Source: Mytilinidion resinicola
Taxonomy: Eukaryota > Ascomycota > Dothideomycetes > Mytilinidiales > Mytilinidiaceae
Direction: 5' to 3'
Assembly: GCF_010093595.1 (NCBI RefSeq)
Contig: NW_022985448.1
Span: 754,180-818,179 of the forward strand
DNA length: 64,000 bases
Notes under the pieces: model-generated
Database searches by the model: none
Seen by the model: the letters and a program-made list of their open reading frames with translations, nothing else
What the model was told of the DNA's origin: nothing
In this document: piece by piece, positions 32,802 to 43,539 of the stretch
How positions within the stretch are numbered: position 1 is the stretch's first letter
How the letters are laid out: each line of letters begins with the position of its first letter
Translations under genes and position numbers: made by a program

Positions 32802-35800
32802 ATGCCGTCCCTTCGGCTCCCTCCCCTCCTTCTACCGTGTCTCGTTCTGATCGTGCTCTGGGCCCGCCCCACCCATGCGTTTGGTGCTGGTAATATTGCT
32901 TCGACTTCCAAAGTCGAGGGCCAGAACTGGCGTCATGGAGATATCGAGGACACTCTACTCACCATTCTCATGTCCCGCGCCACTGGCAAGAAGTTCAGCA
33001 AGATGGATGTTAAGCGCGTCTACTTTGGAAACTGGCTGCGAGACTACTCTCAGGCTGTAGACGTACGTATCTAGCTAAGCAAATGGTGGAGCGGCCAAAA
33101 CTTACAATGTGATAGGTCGGAACCGTCAAGATGGTCAGCGCGGAGGCCATCCGTATCCTGCTCTGGGTTTTGGGCTTTTTGAGCTTTGGCTATGGCACCA
33201 AGGAGTTTGAGGTCACGCGGGACAGGCTTGGTTGCTACCGGTACACAAGTCTCACACCTACGCTATAGCAAATTGCTTACTTTCTCTACAGTCCCGAAGA
33301 GCACATCGACAACCCTAAGGACTACGCCGACAACCTCGACGCCCGCCAATATGACCGCCGCCTTCGAGGCCCTGTCGATGAGCGACGAGAACTGGGAATT
33401 GACCCTCGCACCGGTCTGAAAAACTACATTGCTTCGGAAGATATGGGCATCACAACCTCAGCGGGATTGGTCCGCAACCTGTTTGGGCGATGCATTGACC
33501 TCGGTCGACGATACAACCGCAATCGAAACAAGGCAGATCTGTATGAAGCTCTGAGACTTCTTGGAACTGGATGTCATTGCTTGGAAGGTAAGACACAGAT
33601 CATGCAGGCGTAGACTGCCTGACCCCCTTGCTGATTATCTATAGATTACTCTGCTCACTCCAACTATACCGAGCTCGCTCTCATCGAGATGGGCGAGCGA
33701 GACGTCTTTCCCCATGTTGGCCGTGCCACGCAAGTTCGCGTGCAAGGCGCTCGTGGTCCTGTCTGGCCTATCATCACCGGCACTTTTGGAGGTGTCGACT
33801 TCCTTCACTCCGTATGCGGAGAATTCTCAGACAAGGCCACTCAGTCCGAGATGCAAGAACTAGAAGGGACTATCCAGGACTCGTCTCGAAAGGGGGACAA
33901 AAGCATCATCAAGGACCTCTTGAGTCAGCTTCCCAGTGGCCTCTTTGGGGATAAGGACCAAGCCGGCAAAGCCGACGAACTCGAACAGAATGCCCAGTCT
34001 GCTCAAATGCAAAACATGACCATCACTCCAAAAGAGCCCGAAGAGTTTACCCAGCAGCTGGATGAAATTGTCAAGCAGATCTACCCTATCATGGAGTGGC
34101 ACGACGAGATTATGCAGTCTATCAACGAATTCATTGAGTCGGTTCCCAGTAAGTAGTCGCGATTACACTCCCCCCCCAAGCTACACTTCTCTTCCCGTGT
34201 ATGCGTTTATTAATTGGTACCGCCGTCTTTAGTCCTTCCAGACCTGATCGAGCAACTGCAAGATCAGATCAACATCTTTGTGTTCTCCCTCTTGGCCCCA
34301 TTCGTCCTTCCAATCATCTCACAGGTGAAAACGGAGCTTGAAACTGGCTCCTCAGAAGTCATCGCCTCCTCCCGCGACAAGCAGCTCATCGTATTCAACG
34401 ACGACCATTCCAGCGACCCGACCCACTCCATGATTTCCAAGGATCATTTCAGCAACGTCCTCAACGAGCCCGCTGGTAAGGTCGCCTCGCAGGTTCTCAA
34501 GTGGGTCGTCCCTCAGATTGTAAACTGTTGGGATGACGAGCGTGCCGACGCGAACCGCACTATCCAGCGTATCATCACTGGCGTTTTCCACCACCCTGCC
34601 CTCCGTCAATATGGCGACGACGGTGCTTCCGAGTGCCGTGGGCTTATGTTCAACGTTATGGAGAGGTGGTGGGGCGAGATGAGCGAGCGCGAAAAGGACG
34701 ATTTGCGTGACAAGCTTAGCAGGGACGGTGTCGAGCAGGGCCGAAACCACAAAGAGGGTGTGCACGACAAGGGTCACGGTTGCGGCAAGCCTCTTGGGAT
34801 GGCCAACGATTTCTCTGGCGCTGGGGTGGGAGGTGGCCTCGGGGGTGTACTTAGCGGCGTTCTCGGCGGCGGCACGCCCTCCTCGGGTGGCTATGGCGGG
34901 GGGAAATCCGGCAAGAATGAACCTTTCCACGAAGTCGGCAACTTCGCTAGCGACGCCGTTGGAGGCGGTGCACTCGGTGGCATCGTGGGCGGTCTGGTCG
35001 GCGGCATTGGTGGATCCCTCTTGAGCGGTGCGATGGGTGGAGGTGGAGGGGACGACGAAGATGAGTACAAACCTAAGAAGGGGAAGAAGTACAAGGCCGA
35101 GTACGACGAACCGTATGGCGGAGGCCACACGACGCAGTATACCGAAACGTCGAACCAAGGCAACCGATACGGCCAAGCTGAGTACAAAAAGACCGAGTAT
35201 GAAAGCGGTGACCGACGCGAAGAATATTCTAGCTACCAGCAGCAAGGCCGATCAGGCCAAGGCCATTCGGGGGGCTATGAGTCCCGCGTCGAGACGACGA
35301 CTAGCTATGGAGGCGGAGGATACGAGGAGGAGCGGAGATCGAAGAACTATGATGAGGGCTCGGAAGATGACGAGGAGAAGCGGAAAAAGAAAGAGCGCAA
35401 GGCCCGTGAGAAGGCAGAGAAGAAGGCCCGTAAGCACCACGGGGGTTATGATAACGACGAAGATGAGGACAGTGAGGATGATAGCGAGAAGTACAAGGAG
35501 AAGCATCATAAGCACCGCTCTGGATCAGGCGAGCACCGCTCTGGATCAGGCGAGCATCGCCGTTCCAGTAGGTCTCGCGAGCGAGAGTCTCAGGGCTACG
35601 GGTACGGGGAAGAGCGGAGATACGGAGGGGGGCAGCAGCAGTCCTATGGTGAGCAGCGTGAGAATGTGGGTTATGGCGAAGAGCGCCAGTACGGTCAAGA
35701 GCGCCAATATGGTCAGGAGAGTCGGGGTTATGGTGGTGGGGGAGATCAGTATGCAGGTGACCAGTATGGAGGCGGCCAGTACGGAGGCGGCTACCAGCAG

Positions 35801-35932
35801 GAAGAACGTATGCCAGGTGGCTTTGGTGGAGACGAGTATGGCGAGCGACAAGAGCGACGCCGCGATGACGAGTACGGCGAGTCTCAGCAGCAGTACGGGC
35901 AGCCTCGACGTGGTTGGGGAGAGGGTTACTAG
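32802..35932 (+). CDS. het-C: HET-C-type heterokaryon incompatibility protein
   Basis: Five exons, 32802-33062, 33116-33240, 33292-33587, 33645-34148 and 34233-35932, giving 961 residues. After a signal peptide (MPSLRLPPLLLPCLVLIVLW...THAFGAGN) comes the Het-C domain: WRHGDIEDTLL, KRVYFGNWLRDYSQAVD, AEAIRILLWVLGFLSFGYGT, HIDNPKDYAD, LGTGCHCLEDYSAHSNYTELAL, FPHVG and GTFGGVDFLHSVCGEF. The homologous Neurospora het-c locus controls heterokaryon compatibility through a polymorphic segment and a partner, PIN-C; outside incompatibility the role is unclear. From about residue 590 the tail is Gly-rich, then charged and Tyr/Gln/Gly-rich (KKERKAREKAEKKARKHH, YGQERQYGQE) with a 21-bp tandem duplication. 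Each splice restores family sequence. Confidence 0.92.
35513..35554 (+). repeat. In-frame 21-bp tandem duplication in HET-C tail
   Basis: The 21-bp unit at 35513-35533 is repeated exactly at 35534-35554, encoding HRSGSGE twice in the basic Ser/Gly-rich tail. Length polymorphism between strains would be expected. Confidence 0.85.
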
Positions 35933-37054
35933 TCGTTACTCGGGTCGCTGAAGGTTGGGTATTCCCCTGGTTGGAGTCTCAACTGGCTGTGGCATAGTGT
36001 GCTAGTCGAGATTCCTAGTCGGCCTCTTCCCTATGAATAGCAAGCGAAAATGAATTGAATTAGTATCATCAAATTTCAGCCACATGGCTCGTCTTGAAAT
36101 GAGATGGTGAAATGATAGACGAAGTGTATAAACATCTATACGCTTGAGAAATAAGTAAATAGGTAAATGTGGACAGAAGTCCCTCCCTACACAAAGCGGT
36201 AGACTAGTGATTTGACCTGGCTACTGGGATCACAGAGAATGCTTGCAGGTGAATCACGTGCATCGAACAGAGAAATGGCCTGATTCTTGAGGGCATGCCT
36301 TCAGGCACGCTTTGTGCCATGCAGCGCGGGTTGATGTCTTCTCCTAGATTTGTCTCGTCTGTACAATGGACCCAATCGAACACCCGGACCAGCAGTGATG
36401 GAAAGGATCACGGCGCATACAGCCTGAGTGAGAGCACTTCACACACAGGAGAGCCCGTGGCTGGTTCCAGAGGGGAGGCAAGACGGTCTGCGACTGGGCT
36501 TCGGCGTCTCAAGGAGGCGGGAGGAGAAGATCAAACCGGCCCAGTTTCGAAAGCCAAGCGCAAACACACAGCTTGGTCGGGCTTGGAGAGAGGGTTATAA
36601 GCTGACGGCTCCGGTGTTCTCGCTGACACTCTCCAGCTGACGTTGTAGCGGGCGTTTCTGCATCATTCGTGCGGTTGAAGTCGAAGGTCGAGCTCAGCCC
36701 TCGTTGTCTTACTCCGTAGCGCCACGAGTCCACCTTCACGGCCCGCCCATCGGTTCCCCATCTAGTTTCTGCAAGCCCGAACAGTCGTAGCTGACATATA
36801 CACACCGACGCCCTCCTGCGCTGGAAGCTGGCCTTCCTTTCACTTTTTCCTTGTAATAATCACGCTGTTGCAGTAGACGCCACGTCTACCAGCCGTGTCT
36901 TTGTCGTTATTGATGAGCGTTCAGCCCTGTCGCCTCCTCCGCACACCTCCGACCCGCCGACCGACTTCCTCCAAACCCGGACTGTACATATCGAACGCGG
37001 ACAGCCCTCTGGGGCTCTAATAATCGCCGTTCTCTCTGCGACCCTCCAGCCATC
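35933..37054. other. Intergenic region, HET-C to copper ATPase
   Basis: About 1.1 kb; no gene seen. The last 300 nt are CT-rich and should be the ATPase promoter and leader. Confidence 0.5.
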
Positions 37055-40000
37055 ATGGCGCCCTCGTACCTGCCCGTGTCGACGCGCGATGTCGACGAAA
37101 CCGCCTCCCGAAACCCCCCTCCACAACCGTCGAACCATGCGCCAGGAGCCCACATGGCCACCACAACCTTGAAAGTCGAGGGCATGACTTGCGGCGCGTG
37201 TACCTCGGCCATTGAGACCGGATTCAACGGTGTTGACGGCGTTGGAAACGTGTCGATTAGCTTGGTTATGGAACGAGCAGTCGTCCAGCACGACCCCAGC
37301 AAGATATCCGTGGATCAAGTCAAGGAAATAATAGAAGACCGCGGGTTCGATGCCGAGGTCTTGTCCTCTGACATACCCGCTGCGAACCAGGGTGTTGATG
37401 ATCACTTTTTGAGCGATTCGGAGGATGAAGAGGAACACCAAGGCTCGAAGATGTCAATCACCACCGTTTCGGTTGGAGGCATGACATGCGGCGCATGCAC
37501 TTCTGCTGTGGAGAAGGGGTTCGCGAATGTTTCTGGTGTACAGCATTTCAGCATATCTTTGCTTTCCGAGCGAGCCGTCATCGAGCACGACCCGGCCATG
37601 ATTACCCCAGAGCAGATCGCCGAGATCATCGAGGATACTGGGTTTGACGCGAAGGTGTTAGAAACAAAAGCCTCGGCTCCTGAGAAGAAAGAACGCCGGA
37701 GCAGGAAGCGCAAGACGTTGACTACCACAGTGACGGTGGAGGGCATGACATGTGGGGCTTGCACCGCTGCGATTGAGGAAGGCTTTAAAGGCGTAGACGG
37801 AGTGCTTCAGTTCAACATCAGCTTGCTAGCCAACCGAGCGGTCATTGTCCATGAAGCGGCGAAGCTTTCCGAGGCGCAGATCGTGGAGACGATCGAGGAT
37901 AGGGGCTTCGATGCCAAAGTTATCTCATCAGTGGATGCGAATGCCCAGACCTCGACGTCCTCAACGACCTTCCATCTGAAAATCTACGGGCTGAAAGACG
38001 CAAAATCGGCCCAGGAGCTAGAGACAAACCTCCGCGCCATGTCAGGTATCTCAGCAGCAACAGTCAACTTTAGCACATCCCGGGCGACAATCACACACGA
38101 GCCACTACGACTAGGCTTGCGTGCCATAGTCGAGTCCATCGAGGCTGTTGGTTATAACGCATTAGTCGCCGATTCTGACGATAACAACGCTCAGCTAGAG
38201 TCGCTCGCAAAGACCAAAGAAATTCAAGAGTGGCGGCGAGCATTCAAAACTTCTCTTACTTTCGCTATACCGGTCTTCTTGACTGGCATGTTTCTCCCTA
38301 TGTTTCTCCCGATTCTAGATTACGGCAGTTTTGAAATTTGTACCGGAGTCTGGTTGGGAGACGTTGTGTGCCTCGTCCTCACAATTCCTGTCCAATTCGG
38401 CATTGGCAAGCGATTCTACGTTTCCGCATTTAGGTCCTTGCGCCACGGTTCGCCTACTATGGATGTCTTGGTTGTTCTGGGTACATCTGCAGCATTTTTC
38501 TTCAGTGTGGTGGGCATGCTTGTCTCGATACTAATCCCGCCGCACACGAGACCAACAACGCTATTTGACACTAGCACTATGCTTATCACTTTCATCACAC
38601 TTGGTAGGTTCTTAGAGAACAGAGCGAAAGGGCAGACCTCAAAAGCTCTATCACGCTTGATGTCTCTAGCGCCATCCATGGCCACTATCTACGCAGATCC
38701 AATCGCAGCGGCTAAAGCAGCGGAAGGCTGGGATGTTGCGTCCGATGAGAAGAACGGCTCTGCAGAGATGGATGGCAATGCTGCCGAGGAGAGAGTTATC
38801 GCCACAGAACTCATCGAGGTCGGTGACGTTGTCATACTCAAGCCTGGCGACAAGATTCCTGCCGATGGAACAGTCACTCGTGGGGAAAGCTACATCGATG
38901 AAAGCATGGTGACCGGCGAGGCTATGCCTATTCTCAAGAAGAAAGGAGCGCTCCTCATGGCCGGTACTGTCAACGGCAACGGAAGAGTCGACTTCATTGT
39001 CACACGAGCCGGACGCGATACTCAGCTAAGCCAGATTGTGAAGTTAGTCCAGGAAGCCCAGACAAGCCGCGCTCCAATCCAGCGTCTGGCCGATGTTGTT
39101 GCTGGCTATTTCGTTCCCATCATCATCACTTTAGGTCTCGCTACATTTGTCTCATGGATGGTCCTCAGCCATGTTCTGCCGAATCCACCCCGAGTCTTCC
39201 AGGACCACGCTAGCGGTGGCAAGCTGATGGTGTGCGTCAAGCTCTGTATTGCTGTCATTGTCTTTGCTTGCCCATGCGCACTAGGCCTCGCAACTCCTAC
39301 TGCCGTCATGGTCGGTACTGGCGTGGGTGCAGAGCAAGGCATCCTCGTCAAAGGAGGTGCTGCTTTGGAGACAGCCACAAAGATCACCCATGTTGTCCTC
39401 GATAAGACGGGCACACTCACTGTTGGCAAAATGAGCGTGTCGAAGGCCGATATCAAATCCGAATGGGCAGGTGATGCGAGTAAATCACGGCTATGGTGGA
39501 CATTGATTGGTCTGGCAGAGATGAGCAGTGAGCATCCGATTGCGAAGGCCATAGTCCTTGCCGCGAAAGACCATATCAGATTGGGTCCCGATGGGTCTCT
39601 TGATGGGAGCGTCGGCGAGTTCAAAGCAATCATCGGCAAGGGTATCACTGCAACTATCGAAGCTGCCATATCTCCTGAGAGAAAGCGATATAACGTCCTG
39701 ATCGGTAATGCCACCTACCTGGAGTCGGAGGGAGTGAGCATGGTCCCGTCACTCGAAGAAGTGCCCATTACCCCAGCAGGCGCCGCGAACCCGCGAAGCA
39801 ATGCTCCCCAAGCTCGCTCAGCTGGCATCACCACTATCCACACGGCCATCGACAACGTCTACGCAGGCTCGCTCTCCCTCTCCGACACCATCAAACCTTC
39901 CGCCAGAGCCGCCATCGTCGCCCTCACACGCATGGGAATCTCCGCCTCCATCGTCACTGGCGACACCAGCCCCTCCGCTCTCGTCGTCGCATCGCAAGTG

Positions 40001-40636
40001 GGCATCCCGCCCGCCAACGTCTACGCCTCCGCCACGCCCTCGGACAAGAAAGACATCATCGCGTCGCTGCAATCCCAAGGCAAAGTCGTTGCCATGGTGG
40101 GCGACGGCATCAACGACTCGCCCGCGCTCGCCTCGGCCGACATCGGCATCGCCCTGTCGACGGGCACCGACGTGGCCATGGAAGCGGCCGCCATCGTGCT
40201 CATGAGCACGACGGACCTACTCGCCATCCCGGCGTCGCTGCTGCTCTCGCGCTCCATCTTTGCCCGCATCAAGCTCAACCTCGCGTGGGCCACCATGTAC
40301 AACCTCGTCGGCCTGCCCTTCGCCATGGGCTTCTTCCTACCCTGGGGCCTGAGCTTGCACCCCATGGCGGCCGGGTTCGCCATGGCTTGCAGCTCCGTCA
40401 GCGTCGTGCTCAGCTCGCTGCACCTCAAGTTCTGGACCCGCCCGGCGTGGATGCGTGTGAAGGCGCTGGATCCGACAGCCGAGGTACCCGAGGCGGAGAA
40501 GCTGGCCGAGGGGCGCATGCGGGTGGATGGGGTGGTGAAGCGGGCGAGGGACTGGGTGGCGGAGGCGCTGAGGGCGCGGAAGAGGGGGCGGGAGGAGGTG
40601 GGGTATGTGCCGTTGAGAGATATGGGGGAGTCGTAG
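37055..40636 (+). CDS. CCC2: Copper-transporting P1B-type ATPase (Ccc2-like)
   Basis: Intronless, 1193 residues. Three heavy-metal-associated domains carry GMTCGAC (Cys pairs near residues 46, 146 and 235). A fourth, starting about 306 (FHLKIYGLKDAKSAQELE), keeps the fold pattern but lacks the CxxC pair. The membrane domain follows, with TGEAMP (actuator) near 620, ACPCALGLATPTAVMVG (the copper-selective CPC helix) near 738, DKTGTLT with the phosphorylated Asp near 782, SSEHPIAKAI (the HP motif), and GDGINDSPALASADIG near 1015. Ccc2/ATP7-type pumps load copper into late-Golgi proteins such as multicopper oxidases, laccases and tyrosinases; some fungal paralogues export copper at the plasma membrane. 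The multi-HMA N-terminus fits either role; I favour Ccc2. Confidence 0.93.
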   Translation: MAPSYLPVSTRDVDETASRNPPPQPSNHAPGAHMATTTLKVEGMTCGACTSAIETGFNGVDGVGNVSISLVMERAVVQHDPSKISVDQVKEIIEDRGFDAEVLSSDIPAANQGVDDHFLSDSEDEEEHQGSKMSITTVSVGGMTCGACTSAVEKGFANVSGVQHFSISLLSERAVIEHDPAMITPEQIAEIIEDTGFDAKVLETKASAPEKKERRSRKRKTLTTTVTVEGMTCGACTAAIEEGFKGVDGVLQFNISLLANRAVIVHEAAKLSEAQIVETIEDRGFDAKVISSVDANAQTSTSSTTFHLKIYGLKDAKSAQELETNLRAMSGISAATVNFSTSRATITHEPLRLGLRAIVESIEAVGYNALVADSDDNNAQLESLAKTKEIQEWRRAFKTSLTFAIPVFLTGMFLPMFLPILDYGSFEICTGVWLGDVVCLVLTIPVQFGIGKRFYVSAFRSLRHGSPTMDVLVVLGTSAAFFFSVVGMLVSILIPPHTRPTTLFDTSTMLITFITLGRFLENRAKGQTSKALSRLMSLAPSMATIYADPIAAAKAAEGWDVASDEKNGSAEMDGNAAEERVIATELIEVGDVVILKPGDKIPADGTVTRGESYIDESMVTGEAMPILKKKGALLMAGTVNGNGRVDFIVTRAGRDTQLSQIVKLVQEAQTSRAPIQRLADVVAGYFVPIIITLGLATFVSWMVLSHVLPNPPRVFQDHASGGKLMVCVKLCIAVIVFACPCALGLATPTAVMVGTGVGAEQGILVKGGAALETATKITHVVLDKTGTLTVGKMSVSKADIKSEWAGDASKSRLWWTLIGLAEMSSEHPIAKAIVLAAKDHIRLGPDGSLDGSVGEFKAIIGKGITATIEAAISPERKRYNVLIGNATYLESEGVSMVPSLEEVPITPAGAANPRSNAPQARSAGITTIHTAIDNVYAGSLSLSDTIKPSARAAIVALTRMGISASIVTGDTSPSALVVASQVGIPPANVYASATPSDKKDIIASLQSQGKVVAMVGDGINDSPALASADIGIALSTGTDVAMEAAAIVLMSTTDLLAIPASLLLSRSIFARIKLNLAWATMYNLVGLPFAMGFFLPWGLSLHPMAAGFAMACSSVSVVLSSLHLKFWTRPAWMRVKALDPTAEVPEAEKLAEGRMRVDGVVKRARDWVAEALRARKRGREEVGYVPLRDMGES

Positions 40637-40969
40637 CAGCACGTCAAGTCCTTTACCCTTTGTATTAAATTGTATTTGCTTATTTTCCTTTGTGAGCGTA
40701 GGTTGGGAGCCGTAGTTTCTGGATATGCATGGGCGGTCGCGGTATACCTGTGTTTTGAAGAGCGGTTTTGGGAAATTCCCTGTGTACATCAGTTGGTGTA
40801 AGACACGCGAGCGACTGAATGCGCCTTTTCATCATCCATCCTAAGCGTGCGAAGATTGCAGTGTTGTGTGATTGTATATTAGGTATACATTCAATAGCTA
40901 CGTCTACGCCCTTCCTACTCCTAACTCATACATAAACCCATCCATCAAGCTGATTGTCCGCTGCAACAG
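40637..40969. other. Convergent spacer
   Basis: About 330 nt between the ATPase stop and the stop of the minus-strand 92-residue gene. It contains only 3' sequence. Confidence 0.5.
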
Positions 40970-41398
40970 CTACTTCCGATCTCCGGTATCGTGGATCGCA
41001 TTCGGCAGTGCGCGCTCCAGCTTCTCGGGCACGGCTTTCTGGATCCCGAGCGGGACCTTGCTGGCGGCGCCGCCCTCGAGGGCGTGCGTCGTGTGCTTGT
41101 TGGCCGTGTTGGTGCCGCTGGCGCTGGTGTCGTGGAGCTAGAGGACGGCGTTTAGAGATGGGTTGGGATGAGGGATTAAAGAGAGACCCGGGGGGGTGGG
41201 GTGGGCGGGGTGCGGAGAGAAGATGGAGATGGGGAAGAAGATGAGAACGAGTGTTGTGGATTAGGTAGGGAGATGTAGAGAACATACCGAGTCGGGCAAG
41301 CCCTCCTCCAGTCCTTGCGGGACCTTCTCCTGCACCTTCTGCGGGACTTTGGAGTCGCCTGTGGCGTGGGAGATGCCTTGGCCTTGGTCGTTCTGCAT
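40970..41398 (-). CDS. 92-residue internally duplicated hydrophilic protein
   Basis: Two exons, 41398-41288 (37 codons) and 41137-40970 (55 codons plus stop), with a 150-nt phase-0 intron (GTATGT...TAG) that is strongly C-rich on the sense strand. Start MQNDQGQGISHATGD. The protein is an internal duplication: KVPQKVQEKVPQGLEEGLPDSLHDT in exon 1 and KVPLGIQKAVPEKLERALPNAIHDT in exon 2, with the intron inside the first copy just before LHDT. It is hydrophilic, has no Cys and no signal peptide, and is predicted helical, reminiscent of small stress-related fungal proteins. No open frame containing both exons exists in the unspliced sequence, so it is easily missed. Function unknown; abundant stress protein is a guess. 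Confidence 0.7.
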
Positions 41399-42338
41399 AT
41401 TGACAGTTGGGTTGATGTTTGGTGCTTGGTGTTTTGAGGTTGATAGGAGGTCTGTTTGAGTGATTCGGAAACCGTGCGAGTGATGCTGGTTGAAGCAGAC
41501 TCGAAAGTGAGTTTATATATCTATTCGGAAGAACAAACCTCTTGGCCAGCGTCACAGACACACGTCCACGCCGTCAGTCCATGTTGTCAGAGCGCACAGC
41601 CTCTTGTCGCCTGATATCGTGAGAAAATGTCGTATACGAGTGAGTCTTGACGTCAGTTAACCCTGTCTGCTCCGAGAGAGATGAGGTCGTTGCCAGCCAC
41701 GCGTTGTCGCCGGGTATCATGATATCGTGCCTCATACGCCCGTAAGGATTGGTACGTGAATGCTTGTTGCTTTCGCTAGCTTAAATGTATTACTAGATTT
41801 GGTAGAGGTTGCGCCGCTACTGTGAGGCGACATGCATGGTTAGTAGCTGTCAAGGCGGGTGGACTAGTGAGTTGTTAGTGTATTTGGGCTGTTGAACGTC
41901 ATTAGCACTCACTGATCGAGGTTGCTATCTACATCGGCGACGGGGTACTGGCTGTCATGCAGGAATTGACGCCGGTTGTTCCGTGCGTATATCGCGGTTC
42001 TATGACGATTAGGAGACGAATCTGTGTAAGACGCAACAATTTGGTGCAACCTGCGAAAAGGCTTTTTCTGGATGTAGAGGGGGAAGGCGAATGAAGCTGT
42101 AAGAAACTCGAAAGTGCGAGTCTCGTGGGTACTAAGAATTAAAGCGTCTATATATGTACTCGGTGCTGTGTAGATTCGAATAATGAGCTCGAGAAGCCAG
42201 TATCACTACTGGAACTTCCCGGTGTACTCTGGACCAATATGAACAGTTCCCTCGCGCCTCTAAACTCCACGCTATGCATAGCAGACCCCTGATCGCTGAA
42301 CGCTCTAAGAAGACCAGATAAAAAGCGGATGACGAAAA
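41399..42338. other. Intergenic region
   Basis: About 940 nt with no coding frame of note. The part next to 41398 is the promoter of the 92-residue gene; the far end is the 3' UTR of the Rab gene. Confidence 0.5.
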
Positions 42339-43539
42339 TCAACAGCAGTTCCCACCCCTCCGTCTCGGGCCAAGTCTGAAGACTTCTTCCCATTCTCTCA
42401 TCCCAGTCAACCTCCCTGCACCCCCTCCGCCCCTGTTGTTCCTCCCTTTCCGCCACCGTACGCCCTCTTCGTTCCCGAAATTCCCGCTCTTGACGCTACC
42501 ATCGTCGTCTACCCCGCCTCCGTAGCCCCCGCTATCTCCGTACTGTATCCCGCTGGCGGGATCATCTGGGTCGATCTCGCCGAGCTCGATTTTTGTAAGG
42601 ATTATGCGTGCGAGGCGGTGGAAGAGCTCGTCCACGCCTTCGCCGCTCAGGGCGGAGACTTCGACAGCGACGGGAATCGGGACAGGGAGGGACGAGGCCC
42701 AGCGAGATGCGGTCTCGGGCGCAACTTCGCGAAATGCGTCGTGTGAGGTCGCTGTAGACTGCGCTCCAAGCATGCTCTGGCGATTCGAACTTGGGGTTGA
42801 GAGGAGGGAGTTTCGCGAGGAGAGGGAGGAGGGCGGTGGGGTGTTGTCCAAGCTCATCCCCCCACCTTCGGTGTCAAGTTGGGCGTCTTCGTCGCCCACA
42901 TCTATCTTGTTCCCGGCGAGGATGACTGTGAGGTTTGGCGAGGCGAGGGCGCGGGCGTCGTTGAGGAAGTTCGGGAGGGCGGCGAAGGAGGCATGCGAAG
43001 AGACGTCGTAGACGAGGATTGCGCCGGCGGCGCCGCGATAGTAGGAGCGCGAGACGCTGCGGAAGCGCTCGGTGCCGGCTGTATCCCAGAGCTGGAGTTT
43101 TATGCGCTTCATGTTTGGGCGGGTTCCGATCCGGACTGAGGATGTTAATTGGTGTCTGGAGTCGCCTATACGCGGTTGGTTCTCACCGATTTTGCTGGCG
43201 AACTCGACTCCGATGGTTTGGCTGGAGAGGACGCGCCACTCATTCTTTACAAAGCGGTGGAGGAGGCAGGACCTGGGGGCAAACGACGGTCAGAAACGGC
43301 GCCGAGAAGCTTATCGGAGGATGGAGGCAGAGGTAAATGGCAGAAAAGTGAGCGTACTTTCCACAGCCGCTGGGTCCAAGTAGTATTATTTTGGCGAGGT
43401 AGTCGTACATGCTTCCGAGCTCCTGAGCTCTAGTTAGACTGTAGTATCGAGGATTGGAAGAGCGCGGCGGGACCTGGTCCTTGACAGCATTGGAGCCGGA
43501 GTTGGTGCTCGCAGACGAGGGTGCTCGTTGCCGGGCCAT
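42339..43539 (-). CDS. YPT4: Rab4/Ypt4-like small GTPase with long insert
   Basis: Three exons, 43539-43358, 43272-43187 and 43135-42339, giving 354 residues against about 210 for a normal Rab. The N-terminal extension is about 45 residues. Then come KIILLGPSGCGKSCLLHRFV (G1), the switch I effector SSQTIGVEFASKI, switch II QLWDTAGTERFRSVSRSYYRGAAGA, GNKID (G4) and SALSGEG (G5). About 60 Ser-rich residues are inserted between G4 and G5, and a long Gly-rich hypervariable tail ends GGNCC for double prenylation. Effector and switch sequences match Rab4/Ypt4, which acts in early endosome recycling. The catalytic Gln of DTAGQ is Thr here, which would be expected to slow GTP hydrolysis. Symbol by similarity only. 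Confidence 0.88.

Noticed and set aside
40926..41561. 211-codon minus-strand frame over the 92-residue gene
   Set aside because: It runs through the C-rich intron in a different frame from the duplicated KVP protein; the spliced model is much more protein-like.
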